This document shows positions 47,014 to 57,900 of a stretch of 64,000 nt of DNA, in pieces. Below the pieces are notes generated by a model. That model ran no database searches and had not been told where the DNA came from. It saw nothing but the letters and a program-made list of their open reading frames with translations. Positions within the stretch are counted from its first letter, which is position 1. Each line of letters opens with the position of its first letter. The position numbers were made by a program, and so were the translations under genes. This stretch comes from Juglans regia (lineage: Eukaryota > Streptophyta > Magnoliopsida > Fagales > Juglandaceae), in assembly GCF_001411555.2 (NCBI RefSeq), contig NC_049909.1:10361485-10425484 (forward strand), written 5' to 3'.

Positions 47014-47120
47014 ATGTTAATACATGTGACATATTATTTTGTGAATATGTTAATACATGCTCGTGACATATTATTTTGTGAATATGTTAATACATGCTCG
47101 TGACATATTATTTTGTGAAT
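47014..47120. repeat. three short tandem units (~35-40 bp)
   Basis: GAATATGTTAATACATG(CTC)GTGACATATTATTTT is repeated three times, and related single copies recur to 47270. Confidence 0.75.
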
Positions 47121-48097
47121 ATATTGTGTGTTATTGTGAATAATGTGATTATTGTTTGTATAGTTTGTAAATAGTTTGTGAATTATTGTGAAGTTTGTTG
47201 TGATATGGAATATGTTAATACATGTGGCATATTATTTTGTGAATATGTTAATACATGTGACAATATATTATGTGAATATATTGTGTGTTATTATGAATAT
47301 ATTGTGATATGAACTTGAGCAATTTAAATTATTATTTGTGAATGACGTTTGAATATGTTTACATTGTTACAAATATATTGTCCTTAAGCTTTGTTAATAC
47401 ATGTTTTGTGAATATATACAATGTTATTGTGAATATATTGTGATTATTATTTGTATAGTTTGTAAATAGTTTGTGAGTTATTGGGAATATCTTGAAATAT
47501 TATGATAATAATATTTCAAATTAAGTAATAACAAATAAAAGTAACTCTTTAAGAATTATAATAATTAAAATTATATTATAACCTTTGAAATTTAAGTATG
47601 ATAATTAAAATAAGAAACTTTAAGAATAGTAATAATTAAATATTGATAATATAATTTTAAATTAAGTAATAACAAATAAAAGTAACTCTTTAAGAATTAT
47701 AATATTTAAAATTATATTAAAACTTTTGAAATTTAAGTATAACAATTAAAATTATACTTTAAGAATGTTAATAATTAAAATTTTAATATAACCCTTAAAA
47801 TACTCTTCAATAAAAAAGTCTTGAACCTACTAAATAAGTACAGTTGGAATTAAGTAAATATACTTATTTATTATAAACTAAAGAGAAAGAAAATAAGGAT
47901 CAAATTTATATAAAAATTATACACTTATTGTCTATAATAAATAAATAACTCACTCAATTAAGTATAACAATTAAGATTATAATTGTGGAATGATAATAAT
48001 TAAAATTATATAATAATCTCAGAAATTATATATAACAATTATAGTATAACCTTTGAAATTAGTATAACAATTAAAATTATACTTTAAGAATGATGAT

Positions 48098-48275
48098 CTT
48101 GTACACAACGAGAGAATATGATCTTGAAGAAATGTTGAAATTTTAATTTAATTGCTTGACTGTCATAGTCTCTCCGGCCTTGAGAGTTGTCAAGGTCGGA
48201 CAGTTTGTGACGGTTAAGTAATTAGACTAAAATTTAAACATTTCTTCAAGATAATTCTCCCTCGTTGTGTACAAG
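48098..48275. repeat. 178-bp foldback, copy 1
   Basis: The two ends, CTTGTACACAACGAG and CTCGTTGTGTACAAG, are perfect complements. Arms of about 80 bases are roughly 85% complementary, around a GGCCTTGAGAGTTGTCAAGGTC loop that is itself a small hairpin. Confidence 0.85.
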
Positions 48276-48641
48276 ACACGAAACTTAGGGTCACATAATA
48301 TTTTGTAAATGACGTTTGAATATGTTTACATTGTTACAAATATATTGTCCTTAAGCTTTGTTAATACATGTTTTGTGAATAATAATTAAAATTATAATTA
48401 AAATTATAATTAAAATTATAATAATTAAAATTATATAATAACTTTTAAAATTATATATATCAATTATAATCTCTAAATTTTAGTCTAATTGCTTGACTGT
48501 CTTAACTAAAATGTGATAATATAATTTGAAATTAAGTAATAACAAATAAAAGTAACTATTTACGAATTATAATAATTAAAATTATAGTATAACTTTTGAA
48601 ATTAAGTATATTAATTAAAATTATACTTTAAGAATGATGAT

Positions 48642-48819
48642 CTTGTACACAACGATGGAATATTATCTTGAAGAAATGTTGGAATTTTAATTTAATTGCT
48701 TGACTGTCATAGTCTCTCCGGCCTTGAGAGTTGTCAAGGTCGGACAGTTTGTGACGGTTAAGTAATTAGACTAAAATTTAAACATTTCTTCAAGATAATT
48801 CTCCCTCGTTGTGTACAAG
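48642..48819. repeat. 178-bp foldback, copy 2
   Basis: Nearly identical to copy 1 and of the same length, 544 bases downstream. Copy 1 lies between two copies of an ACGTTTGAATATGTTTACATT segment (about 47346 and 48313), so the interval has been duplicated at least once. Confidence 0.85.
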
Positions 48820-49365
48820 GCACGAAACTTAGGGTCACATAATTATCTTCCATCTCTCTTTAATTTAACAATATAACACTACTTGAAGGTGACATTGTTA
48901 ATGTAAACAACATGGAGACATTGTTAGTATGATTTTTTGGTAGATGCGTGTGACATTGCATAAATACCCTTAGACCCGTTTGGGAATCAGTGTACATTTA
49001 TGTGTCCACTGATTCTTGAATTGTCTAGTGTGGACAGTTTGAGATTATACTATCTGTATTGTAAATTTTTGTTACTCGCTACTTTCCACGTTTAATATGA
49101 AGTTTCGGTGTCTTCTTCTACTGTTCTTCGGGTATACTGTTCGTAGGGTTACAATCCCGATATTTGAACATGTATACTTGGAGAACTATGGGGAGGTGCT
49201 GCCGAAATTTCTACTAACGTGGAAATTAGTAGAGTGACGAGATTTGTGCAATATGGAGAATATAATCTCGAATGGGATAGGACCAACTACCTTAAAAAAG
49301 AAGCAATGAGAATTGGAGCATGACATGCATGTGGTATTTTCAATATACGTGTTATTAATATATAG

Positions 49366-50379
49366 ATGTTTTTTGAAATGGACAAAAATTGGATGCGTCT
49401 GGACGATAGACTTGGAAAGGATTACGTACCCTATGCACGTGGAGTAAGAACCTTCATTGATTTTATATTTATATCTTTTAATTATTTACATTCATATTCG
49501 TTCTATATATTATATGCATGTGTACATATTACAATTAATATTTTTAATATATTTTATAGCACTTGAGTTCTACAAATGCACATAATAGATCCGCTCTGAC
49601 TGTCGATCATCGTGCCGGTTCAAGGTCATTCCACCGTCTTGCTGAAAAAATGGTAATTAAAAAATTATAGAATTAATTTATTTTCCTGATATTCTTTCTG
49701 ATAAATACTAACATTATCTTTTTGAAATTGCTAATATTGTCGCTTTGTTAGAAACGTGATGATCCTGAAAATTTTTCTCTCATTCATGTCTATGTTGCTA
49801 CTCACACTAATGAGCATAGTGAGTGGACGGATCCTGTCGCTGCAGATAATTATGTAAGTATTGTTAATTTTGTTCAATAAATTATTTATATAACATTTTA
49901 ATAGTTTATTTCTTATTTCTATTTCTTTTAATACGTTACTAAATTATTTACGATCATTACCTTTTAAATTGCAAAGAAAAATGATGGAGATGCAGTCGGC
50001 TTCTGAGGAATCATCTCCTAGTGACATAAACATATTCACTCAAGTGCTCGGGCCGCAGTCTAGTATGGCAAGAGGTTTGGGACGATCTATCAAGCATAAA
50101 TGTTCATCCTCCTCAACCTCATCGGCTTCACAAATTAATAATCTTACGGCAGATTTAGAAGCTGCACGGCGTGAGAATGAGTATATGAGGTCGAGACAGC
50201 AAGAGTTAGAGTCTCTCTTAGAACGACAGTCTCATTTAGAGACGCGTTTGCAGGACCAACAGAGAGACCAAGAGGAAAGAATACGCAGTGAAGTGCAAGA
50301 GCAAGTGCAACTAGAGATGATGGTGCAACTGGAGCGTGTTATGTCGTTGCAACAGAATCCCCGTGGGCGAGGGAAATAG
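49366..50379 (+). CDS. CACTA-encoded TnpA-like protein (plant Ptta/En/Spm transposase family, PF03004), multi-exon
   Basis: Four pieces fit exons. 49366-49443 reads DKNWMRLDDRLGKDYVPYA, like the start of transposase-associated domains, and ends at donor GTAAG. 49560-49652 reads NRSALTVDHRAGSRSFHRLA, bounded by AG and GT. 49752-49853 reads DPENFSLIHVYVATHTNEHS and ends at GTAAGT. The last, from about 49977 to the stop at 50377-50379, reads EMQSASEESSPSDINIFTQV, then a coiled coil rich in Q, E and R. The first three joins are phase 0. The last acceptor (CAAAG) is off by one or two bases, so a splice site may be damaged. Such proteins bind subterminal repeats and assist the transposase. Exons farther upstream (to 46.6 kb) are likely but not resolved. 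Confidence 0.75.
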
Positions 50380-50524
50380 AAGAAATAAATTTTATCAATA
50401 TTTCTGACTAGTTTTAATATCTAATTTTGTGCTTTTATAAGACATTATTATTATTAATTGGGTATGTAATATGATATAACATTGGTATTATGTTTTTAAA
50501 TTTTATGAAATTAGTATTTCTAAT

Positions 50525-51060
50525 CTGTACGTTCGAATGTAAATAAAAATCGTTCGAACGTTGGTTCACAAAACAAACGTTCAAACGTAAATACAATTTG
50601 ATCGTTCGAACGTCAAACTGTACGTTCGAACGTATTCAAGCTAAAATGAACAAACCGTTCGAATGGTAAAGCGATTAACGTTCGAACAAGGAACTTGCAT
50701 TCGAACGCTCATTCGTTTACATTCGAAATAACATCCGAACATTATACGCGCTACGTTTGAACATTTACGTTTACGTTCGAACAAATATTCGAACGTTTAT
50801 TGTAGTTAACGTTCGGACGCATTAACATTCGAACGTAAATATATTGCGTTCGAACGATTTTCAACGAACGTAAAATTCTCTCATTCGAACTCCAATCGGT
50901 CGGGTGAACGTCCGAATGTAAATATGATACGTTCGAACGATATTCAGCAAACGTCAAATTATCTCATTCGAACGCCAATCGGTCGGGTATAACGTCCGAA
51001 CGTTATTTTCTGTGACAGTTTATAACCGTCACAAAAACATGAACGTTCGAACGTTGTACC
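50525..51060. repeat. right array of ACGTTCGAACGT palindromes
   Basis: About twenty variants of the same 12-mer, including a duplicated ~90-bp unit ending in CCAATCGGTCGGGT (50891 and 50981). Confidence 0.85.
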
Positions 51061-51259
51061 GAACGAAACACTTCCAACCGTCACTAAAAATATTTTTTGT
51101 GATGGTTGAACAGTAAAGCGTCACCAAATGTTTTCTGTGACGTACTTTAGGTGACGGTTGTGGTGACGGTTTCAAACCGTCACCAAATATGTTTAGTGAT
51201 GGTTTGTCCTTTTTTGGTGACAGTTTCCTCTGTCACAAAAGGCACATTCTGTTGCAGTG
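51010..51259. repeat. right terminal and subterminal repeats of the CACTA element
   Basis: Multiple GTGACGGTT/AACCGTCAC units (six or more) before the terminal ATTCTGTTGCAGTG; mirror of 42905-43020. Confidence 0.85.
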
Positions 51260-51262
51260 AGT

Positions 51263-51613
51263 ATATGCTCTCTGCTTACTGAGTTTTTAATAACTCACCC
51301 CTTATGTCCTCAATATTTTTCAGATATTTTGATGGTTCAGCTGGGGATCAAGATTATGAGGCGTTGTGTGAGATGATTTAAGTATAGTGGTTTAAGCATA
51401 TGAAGTTTTTATGTGTATTGTCGATTTTTATTAGGAAATTTTATTGTATTTTGATGACTTGGCATTTTAGAAAATTAGTTATATAGAGGAAATTAGATTG
51501 AATCGAATTTTCTATATGATATTTGGAATTTAGAATCAGTTTTTATATGGTTGAAAGGTGAGTTTAAGTGCTTGGAAGTAACTTTCCAACCCGTGCGGGA
51601 CCGGGGCGTTACA
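51263..51613 (+). mobile_element. solo LTR E, right part
   Basis: Continues LTR E after the CACTA element: TATATGCTCTCTGCTTACTG, acceptor TTTTTCAG (ends 51323) and GATGGTTCAGCTGG, ending GGGGCGTTACA. ATTAG follows (51614-51618) and matches 40313-40317. With the left part the LTR is about 2.94 kb. No inner retroelement DNA remains. Confidence 0.92.
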
Positions 51614-51618
51614 ATTAG

Positions 51619-51837
51619 TTGTTCAGCTCGTCATCCATAATCAATGTTAATCATAAACAACCTTGACTATAAAGATAAGCAACCTGAATAACAACACAAG
51701 CATTACAACAACTGAACTTCAAATCAACACAAAGAATAACAACATAAGAATAGGAGGCAGGCAACCTCAAATCAAAAGCATTACTACAACACCATTTTCA
51801 GATAAAGGGGAGATTATCTGGATTGGTTGGTCTTGGC
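51619..51837 (-). other. 3' flank or 3' UTR of the germin-like gene
   Basis: About 220 bases between the stop codon and the LTR E target site. AC-rich on plus. No clear polyadenylation signal could be assigned. Confidence 0.5.
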
Positions 51838-52509
51838 TCAAGAACTAAACTTCGACTTTATAGATTCAATAACCTTTTCTTCTACTTGGAAGGCCCTAGT
51901 TAGAACATCATCTGGAATCGAGGGTGTTGAAGCAAATAGGTTAAAGGGAAGGACCACAGACCCAGGTAACTGACTGTTGAAAGCAGTGATGATATGGGCC
52001 TTCCCTACTCCAACATTCTTTTGGAAGTGTACAAGTCCTCTAGGAATGACAAACATCTGCCCAGCATTCAAGACTTTTGAGTGATACACATTCCCCGTTG
52101 TCACAAACCCCACAAGTACCTGCCCATCGATGACCACGCCGCTCTCGGTTGCACGAGGGTGAGTGTGGGGTGGATTAAGTCCTCCCGGAGCAATGTCCAC
52201 TCTGTTCATTGAAATCCCAAGCGTGTTGAGTGCAGGAAAAGAAAGGACATTACCTGCAGTGACGTTTGAGCCAAAGATGTTTGACGTGTCACCCACTTTG
52301 GTCAAACCATCAAAGAAGAAATCATCGGATGTTAATTTTGAGGCAGGTTTGCAAGGGAAGCCATTAACTGATATAGAGTTGGCACTTTTATCCGCCACAC
52401 AGAAATCCTGTAATGAATCGGGGTCGGCTGATGAGGCAAGCAAGGGGAGAAGCAACAACACGACGAGGTATGACAGCATGTGGACGTGTGAACGTGATGG
52501 AATCTTCAT
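51838..52509 (-). CDS. germin-like protein (cupin), secreted, 223 aa
   Basis: Complete single-exon gene. Germin-like proteins are secreted, manganese-binding cupins of the cell wall or apoplast, some with superoxide dismutase or oxalate oxidase activity, often forming hexamers. Residues 1-28 are a signal peptide with a Leu-rich core and an ASSA cleavage region. Cys37 and Cys53 fit the N-terminal disulfide. Germin box 1 has the His115-x-His117...Glu122 metal ligands, and box 2 (GQMFVIPRGLVHFQKN) supplies His161. One glycosylation sequon, NVT, lies at 82-84. Length is normal. Box 1 reads TESGVVIDG where most relatives have a more hydrophobic stretch, so activity cannot be assumed. The start is the first Met; Met11 would shorten the signal peptide. 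Its 3' flank is only ~220 bp from solo LTR E. The exact enzyme activity is unknown. Confidence 0.92.
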   Translation of the reverse strand: MKIPSRSHVHMLSYLVVLLLLPLLASSADPDSLQDFCVADKSANSISVNGFPCKPASKLTSDDFFFDGLTKVGDTSNIFGSNVTAGNVLSFPALNTLGISMNRVDIAPGGLNPPHTHPRATESGVVIDGQVLVGFVTTGNVYHSKVLNAGQMFVIPRGLVHFQKNVGVGKAHIITAFNSQLPGSVVLPFNLFASTPSIPDDVLTRAFQVEEKVIESIKSKFSS

Positions 52510-53039
52510 AGCTGAATCGGCTTTTGGTTTTTAGAAGTAAGGGGTTTTTAGTTTTTTCGTTTTTGAAGATGAGATACTGGGATATTACTCCAGAGGTTGG
52601 GAATAATGGTACTATATATAGAACTTTTCCTCTCCTGAAAACCCCACGAGTCTTCATCTTTATCGTTTTAATTTATCCGAGGCAAACATCATGTCGACCG
52701 AGTCAAATGATGTAGGGGATACAAAAATGTCCAGAAGATCACGTAGAAAACGAGTTTGTAGCAGAGAAGTTCCCATCTGGAAGTTAGTTGGGTTTTGTCA
52801 GGGAAAAATCTATAAACAGCGTTGGGTTGGTTGGGTTTTTGACACATTTGACGCCATTAAATTAGAAAAGTATTTGGTGTTCTAATTTTTACCATTGAAT
52901 TAGAAAAGTATTGGTGTTATTTTTGTAACTTATGGAGATACTAGTCATGGGAAGACCAATTACTAGCTGGATGGGCTTCTTTTCACAAAGTAGCTGAGGA
53001 AGTGCTTCCTAAGAAGTTTTCACACTGTTTGTAACATCC
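52510..53039 (-). promoter_or_regulatory. promoter region of the germin-like gene
   Basis: A TATA box CTATATATAG lies at 52612-52621, about 105 bases before the ATG, giving a likely leader of about 70 bases. A plus-strand frame at 52691-52885 overlaps the promoter but resembles nothing known. The region ends at LTR D2 target copy CTGTT (53035-53039), about 530 bases upstream of the ATG. Confidence 0.6.
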
Positions 53040-54991
53040 CGAATTTTAGTATATTTTTAATTAAAAGATTATTTGTTATTAATTTAAAAATTTATTCTCT
53101 TGTTTTAAAATTAGTTAGATTTTTTAGTGGGTTTATTTTTATGATTTTAATTTTGTGAAAATTATTTTGAAGTGCTTTCTTAAAATTAATTATTGTTATG
53201 CATTTAAATTTTTTCTTAAATTACATTAACTTATTGTTGGGTTTAATTATTTATTTTTCATTTTAATCACTACGTTTGAATTATTTTATTTCACTTGTTG
53301 TTTTAAAACCGTTTCCGATTAATTATTTTTGTGACCCAAGATGTGGGGATTGGACCTCATTTCTTTCCCTCCATTTTCTCTTTCCTCTCTTTTCTTTTTC
53401 TTGTTTTCTTTTCTTTTTCTTCTTTTTTTCTTCTCCCTCTGCTTCTCACCCGCGCGACGCCCCCTCCCTCTCTCTTCCCGTGCATTCTCCTTCCTCCCCC
53501 AGCCTGCCGCCGTGTGCCGCCCGTGACCGACACCGCCCACCGCCACAAGTTCCCCTCCCGCCGGCCATCATCCCCCACCAATCTCAGCCCCTAACTTGCC
53601 AACGTTCTCCTCCACGCACGGCTTGAAGCCGTGCCTTTCCTTGTGCTTCCGCGCCGCCGTCGCGCCACTTCCGGCCACAATTTCTTCACCACTTCATCCT
53701 TGACCTTCTAACAACCCAATGCATCCATCCTCACCTCCGATTTGTCATCGGTGAGGCCCCACCATCAATATTTCCGTTTTGGGTATTTTAGCATTCGACC
53801 GCCCTCTACGCCGCCACCCACGGCCAACCACCACCACCACTAGCTTCACCACATCCCTAAGTCTTACCCTATCAATCTCGGGTCTTCGTTTACACCCGTT
53901 CAAAAGTGAGTTTTTGAGACCCACGGCCGCAATGCATTTGGCACTGTTTTGTTGCTGCGTTGCCGCTTCTAGCACCTCCGTGATCTTTCAAAAATTATAT
54001 TATAGCATTATAAGTATTTTCCCAAAGAACTTTTGAGATTTAAATGTATTTCTGCGCTAATTCATATTTACTGTGAATTAGTTGGTTGTGCCGGACTGAG
54101 TCCGAGGAGTAAGGGGGTCGGTTGGATTGGATAATGGAGTTATTTGTATGAGATTGGTTTATGCTATGAAATTTGTTGGCTGTTTCGGGTTTAAATATTG
54201 GTGTTTTGAGTTTGACGTTGGTGATGGTGGATATTGGTGATTTTTTAGGAAGTGATGATATATTTTGGGATTATGAAGGTTTTAAGTTTTGAGATATTAA
54301 AATAGGTTATTTTAGAAGTTTAGGCTTAAATATCGAAATCCATGATTGATTGAAAATATTTTTATAAGTGACGATTTATATTCGACTCGACATTTTTTAA
54401 GAAAATTCTGAAAAGCTAAGTTGTCCAGGTAAGTATGGTTCCTTTGCTAGGTTTTATACAAGTTAATAATACTGAGGTTGACTATATGAAAACTTGCATA
54501 TTTTGTGATGTAATGGGAACTTGGAAAAAACAAAGACCAACCTCGGTCGCTTATCTGCATTATTCATCAAATCTTTATGAAAAATGAAAAATATGTTCTG
54601 ACATGCATTGTGTAGACATGAGCTAAATTCTATCATGTGGTTTCTGAAATCTAAAAAAGTGAGTGATATTGAGAATATGAAAAATTATGCATTTATTTAG
54701 AAAGATGTTCTGGCTTTTGTTGTCAGTGTGTGTAAACTGTCTGATTCTGTTTCGGTACTCTGTATTATTTTGATATAACATCTGAAAACCTTTGGCATGG
54801 TGTACTGGTATTTGTATCTGACTCTGTCTCTGCTTTACTCTGTTATGCTCTGCTCTGTTTGGGTTGATACCAACTTCTCTGTCTCTGAGTGCACCCACTT
54901 TGGAAACAAAATGGTTTTATTGTGGCCTTTTCTGTGTGCACACTCGGGGCTCCGAGAAGAATAAAGAAAAGATTTCACCTCTGTCTCTACC
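53040..54991 (+). mobile_element. solo LTR D2, left part
   Basis: Starts TGTAACATCCCGAATTTTAG after CTGTT (53035-53039). Same family as D1: CT-rich run near 53380-53440, GC-rich stretch to about 53980, and a shared TTGGTTGTGCCGGACTGAGT block (54081). It has the conserved CCAG/GTAAGT donor at 54429. Interrupted at 54991 by solo LTR C3. Confidence 0.9.
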
Positions 54992-57900
54992 TGTGACGCC
55001 CCCAAATTCCGCTTGGGATCGGACGGACATTTGAAGCGTCGAGACATGCAACACAAGGTTACCTGCCCCCTTCATGACATATAAGATGCAATATTCCTAA
55101 CATGCATCTAGAATTATGCAATATTCGCAGCGGATAATTTTTCTTTTTAGCAATACTATGCACCAAACCGAAATATCCCAAATACTTAAAACATACTTCA
55201 TACATAATGACATACTAAACAACTGAGATCACAATATTAATCCATATGGTTGTGATCAAAAGAGTGATGGAGATTGAACTCTACAAATACAAGTAGTAAT
55301 CTGAGGTAACTACTGTATTAACACCTACATCGCATCGTCGCTTAGTCGACCATTTCCAGTTGGTCGATTCCCGATTCTCCTTCAGATCCTGTAACAAAAT
55401 CTACCATTCGGGGGGAATGGTAGTTGGGACTACCACAGTGAGATTTGATTACAAATCTCAGCAAGTTAACAAGAAACTTCCACACAGGTTAATGATGCAT
55501 GCATGGCAGTAAAAGCATGAATGCATAATCAAATCTTAAGTAATCATAGCATAACTTGACATACAACATAATATAACTGGCATAATTTAAACTAAAACTG
55601 AAGCTTAGCATGAACGTGACTTGAAACATAACATGGACTTGAAACATAGCATGAACGTGAACTTGGAACATAACATGGACTTGAAACATAGCATGAACTT
55701 GAACATGCATAATTTGAACTTGAACTTGAGCATGACATAACATAAATGTGAACTTGGAACATAACGTAAACGTGAACATAACATAACATGAACTTGTAAC
55801 ATAACGTGAACGTGAATATAACATAACATGAACTTGAAACATATTCTTGTCTCATGGGATTACCATGATTGCGTGAACGTAAACTTGAACGTAACATAAC
55901 GTGAAACATGACTTGAACTTGGAATCTTATTCAATAGACTTAATCATTAACGTGACCATATGGGTGCTACACAGGTCCCCTTGAGCCGTGTGTCCCTGCC
56001 GATTACCGCATCACATCACAGGTTTCTATACCAGCTGTGAGTGCGTTAATACGTACTCCACAGTTGTTGTGGCCCCACGTATTCTACGTGTCACAATTGC
56101 TGTGTCTCACGTAGTGTATGCTCCACAGTTGTTGTGGCCCCATACTTCATGCTCCACAGTTGTTGTGGCCCCATGACTTATCTGTTTGTGCCACACTTGC
56201 TGTGGACACACATAACATAATGTGTGGCACCATCGGCGTTAGTGCCTGGCGCGCTCCGGTGACCAGCTAATTAGGCCCCATTCGCAACCTGTTGACTGTA
56301 CTTCGTCAACCCAGGGAATTTCACACCTATTTAGACACTCCAGCGTGAACAAAGGAGTTCCACTAGGATATTACCCCATCCTAGCGCTTAGGGTCGTGAT
56401 TGACATGAATGACTTAACTGGCAGACATGACATTTCGTAACGTGACGTAACATGAACGTGACATAAAAGACAGAAATCTTGACGTAACATAACGTGACAT
56501 GAACGTAGGACGACATGCATGACATACTTCGAGACATAAATGTAACAGAGAACATTTCATAACATGTCATACATGTAACATGCAACATTTCGTAACATGG
56601 CATACCATATAACAGACAACATTTCTTAACATGGCGTAACATGTGACAATGAATATTACATGACAAGAAATACATGTAACAGATGGCATACTTAACTTAA
56701 CATGACATACTTGCAATGTATAGCATGTATAGCAATACGTGACAGAATATCTTGTGTAACAGATGAATAATTCATGACAGAATAAATTCTGTGTAACAGA
56801 TAAATATGTAATGACTTGGCATGGCACATATGATAACATGCATACATACAATTTAGTTCCCTTACTTATCACACATACACATTAAATTGATAGTAAGTTA
56901 AAAGCTAACTTACCTCGATCTTCGTGCTTCGAGACAAAACTCAAGTGCGATAACGGGAAACTGAAAGTAGTGATTTCTAAAAATTAGAACTTAATCACTA
57001 ACAATTAGGAATATGGAAAAATATCAACTTAGAGTAAAATTACCATTTTACCCTCTACATGTGGGAAAATGACCATTTTACCCCTAACTTAAGGATTTTG
57101 CATCATAACTTCAAAAATCACCAAAATTTACATACCTTATGTAAATTTTGTCCTAAACTCAAATATCAATTCATAAAAATTTAAAACTAAACACAACCAT
57201 CAAAACTCTATATGGCCGAAACTTACAAAGGCTATTTCCTTTGCTTTTTGTTGTAATTCTTTCAAATCTCAAAACTCATGATTAAACCAAAATTTTTCTT
57301 CTACTACACTCATAACATATTCTTAAGAATAATCATGTTTTGAATCATGAACAAAAGTCATCAAAATCACTAAAACCATACTTGAACTTTTTGGTTTCTC
57401 TTCTAAGTTCAAAACAGAATTTTGTTTCTAACTTGTTTTGATCAACCTCTTGATCCATGACTTATAAAGAAGTGATCTTCAAACCAAAACATCACATGGT
57501 TCAAAAAGGTGTCCTAAAACAGATCCAAGCTTCAAACTCAAGATCACATGGGTAAACATCAACCAAAACATAAATTTAGCCAAGAACATCATCACTTTGG
57601 CCTAACCGAATATCTCCTTCCATAAAATTTCATATGTTCGAAACTAACATCAAATATCTTCAAAATAACATTCTAACATGTATATAAGATGCTTAGGATC
57701 TTCCAATAAAAATATCAAAGCCATTGGAATAAGATTAAACCATAAAAGATTTAAACTTTCTCAAAACAGAAACTGTTTTTCCTCTTCCAGTTTCTAAGTT
57801 TCTAGACCTAAGAAAATATTTCACCAAAACTTTTAATCATGCAACAAATCCTCAACCAATAATCATATACACATGTTAACAGTACTCCATAAAAATTTCG

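Larger units (their letters stand above)
42905..51259. mobile_element. CACTA (En/Spm-type) DNA transposon, 8355 bp
   Basis: Ends are CACTACAACACAAT and ATTCTGTTGCAGTG, imperfect inverted repeats beginning CACTA/CACTG. A 3-bp duplication AGT flanks it (42902-42904, 51260-51262). Removing it restores CATGCTAGTATATGCTCTCT, as in the other LTRs, so the boundaries are sure. Subterminal regions hold GTGACGGT/ACCGTCAC motifs and dense ACGTTCGAACGT palindromes. Inside are a 183-bp AT-rich tandem array, GCGGGAAATTTCCCGC palindromes, a foldback duplicated in tandem, and a multi-exon PF03004-type gene. No DDE transposase (TnpD/TNP2-like) reading frame was found, so this copy is probably non-autonomous. 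Confidence 0.95.

Noticed and set aside
52691..52885. 64-aa plus-strand frame beginning MSTESNDVGDTK, upstream of the germin-like gene
   Set aside because: Overlaps the promoter on the other strand, ends in low-similarity sequence, and no homology is recognised. Could be a remnant, but there is no support.
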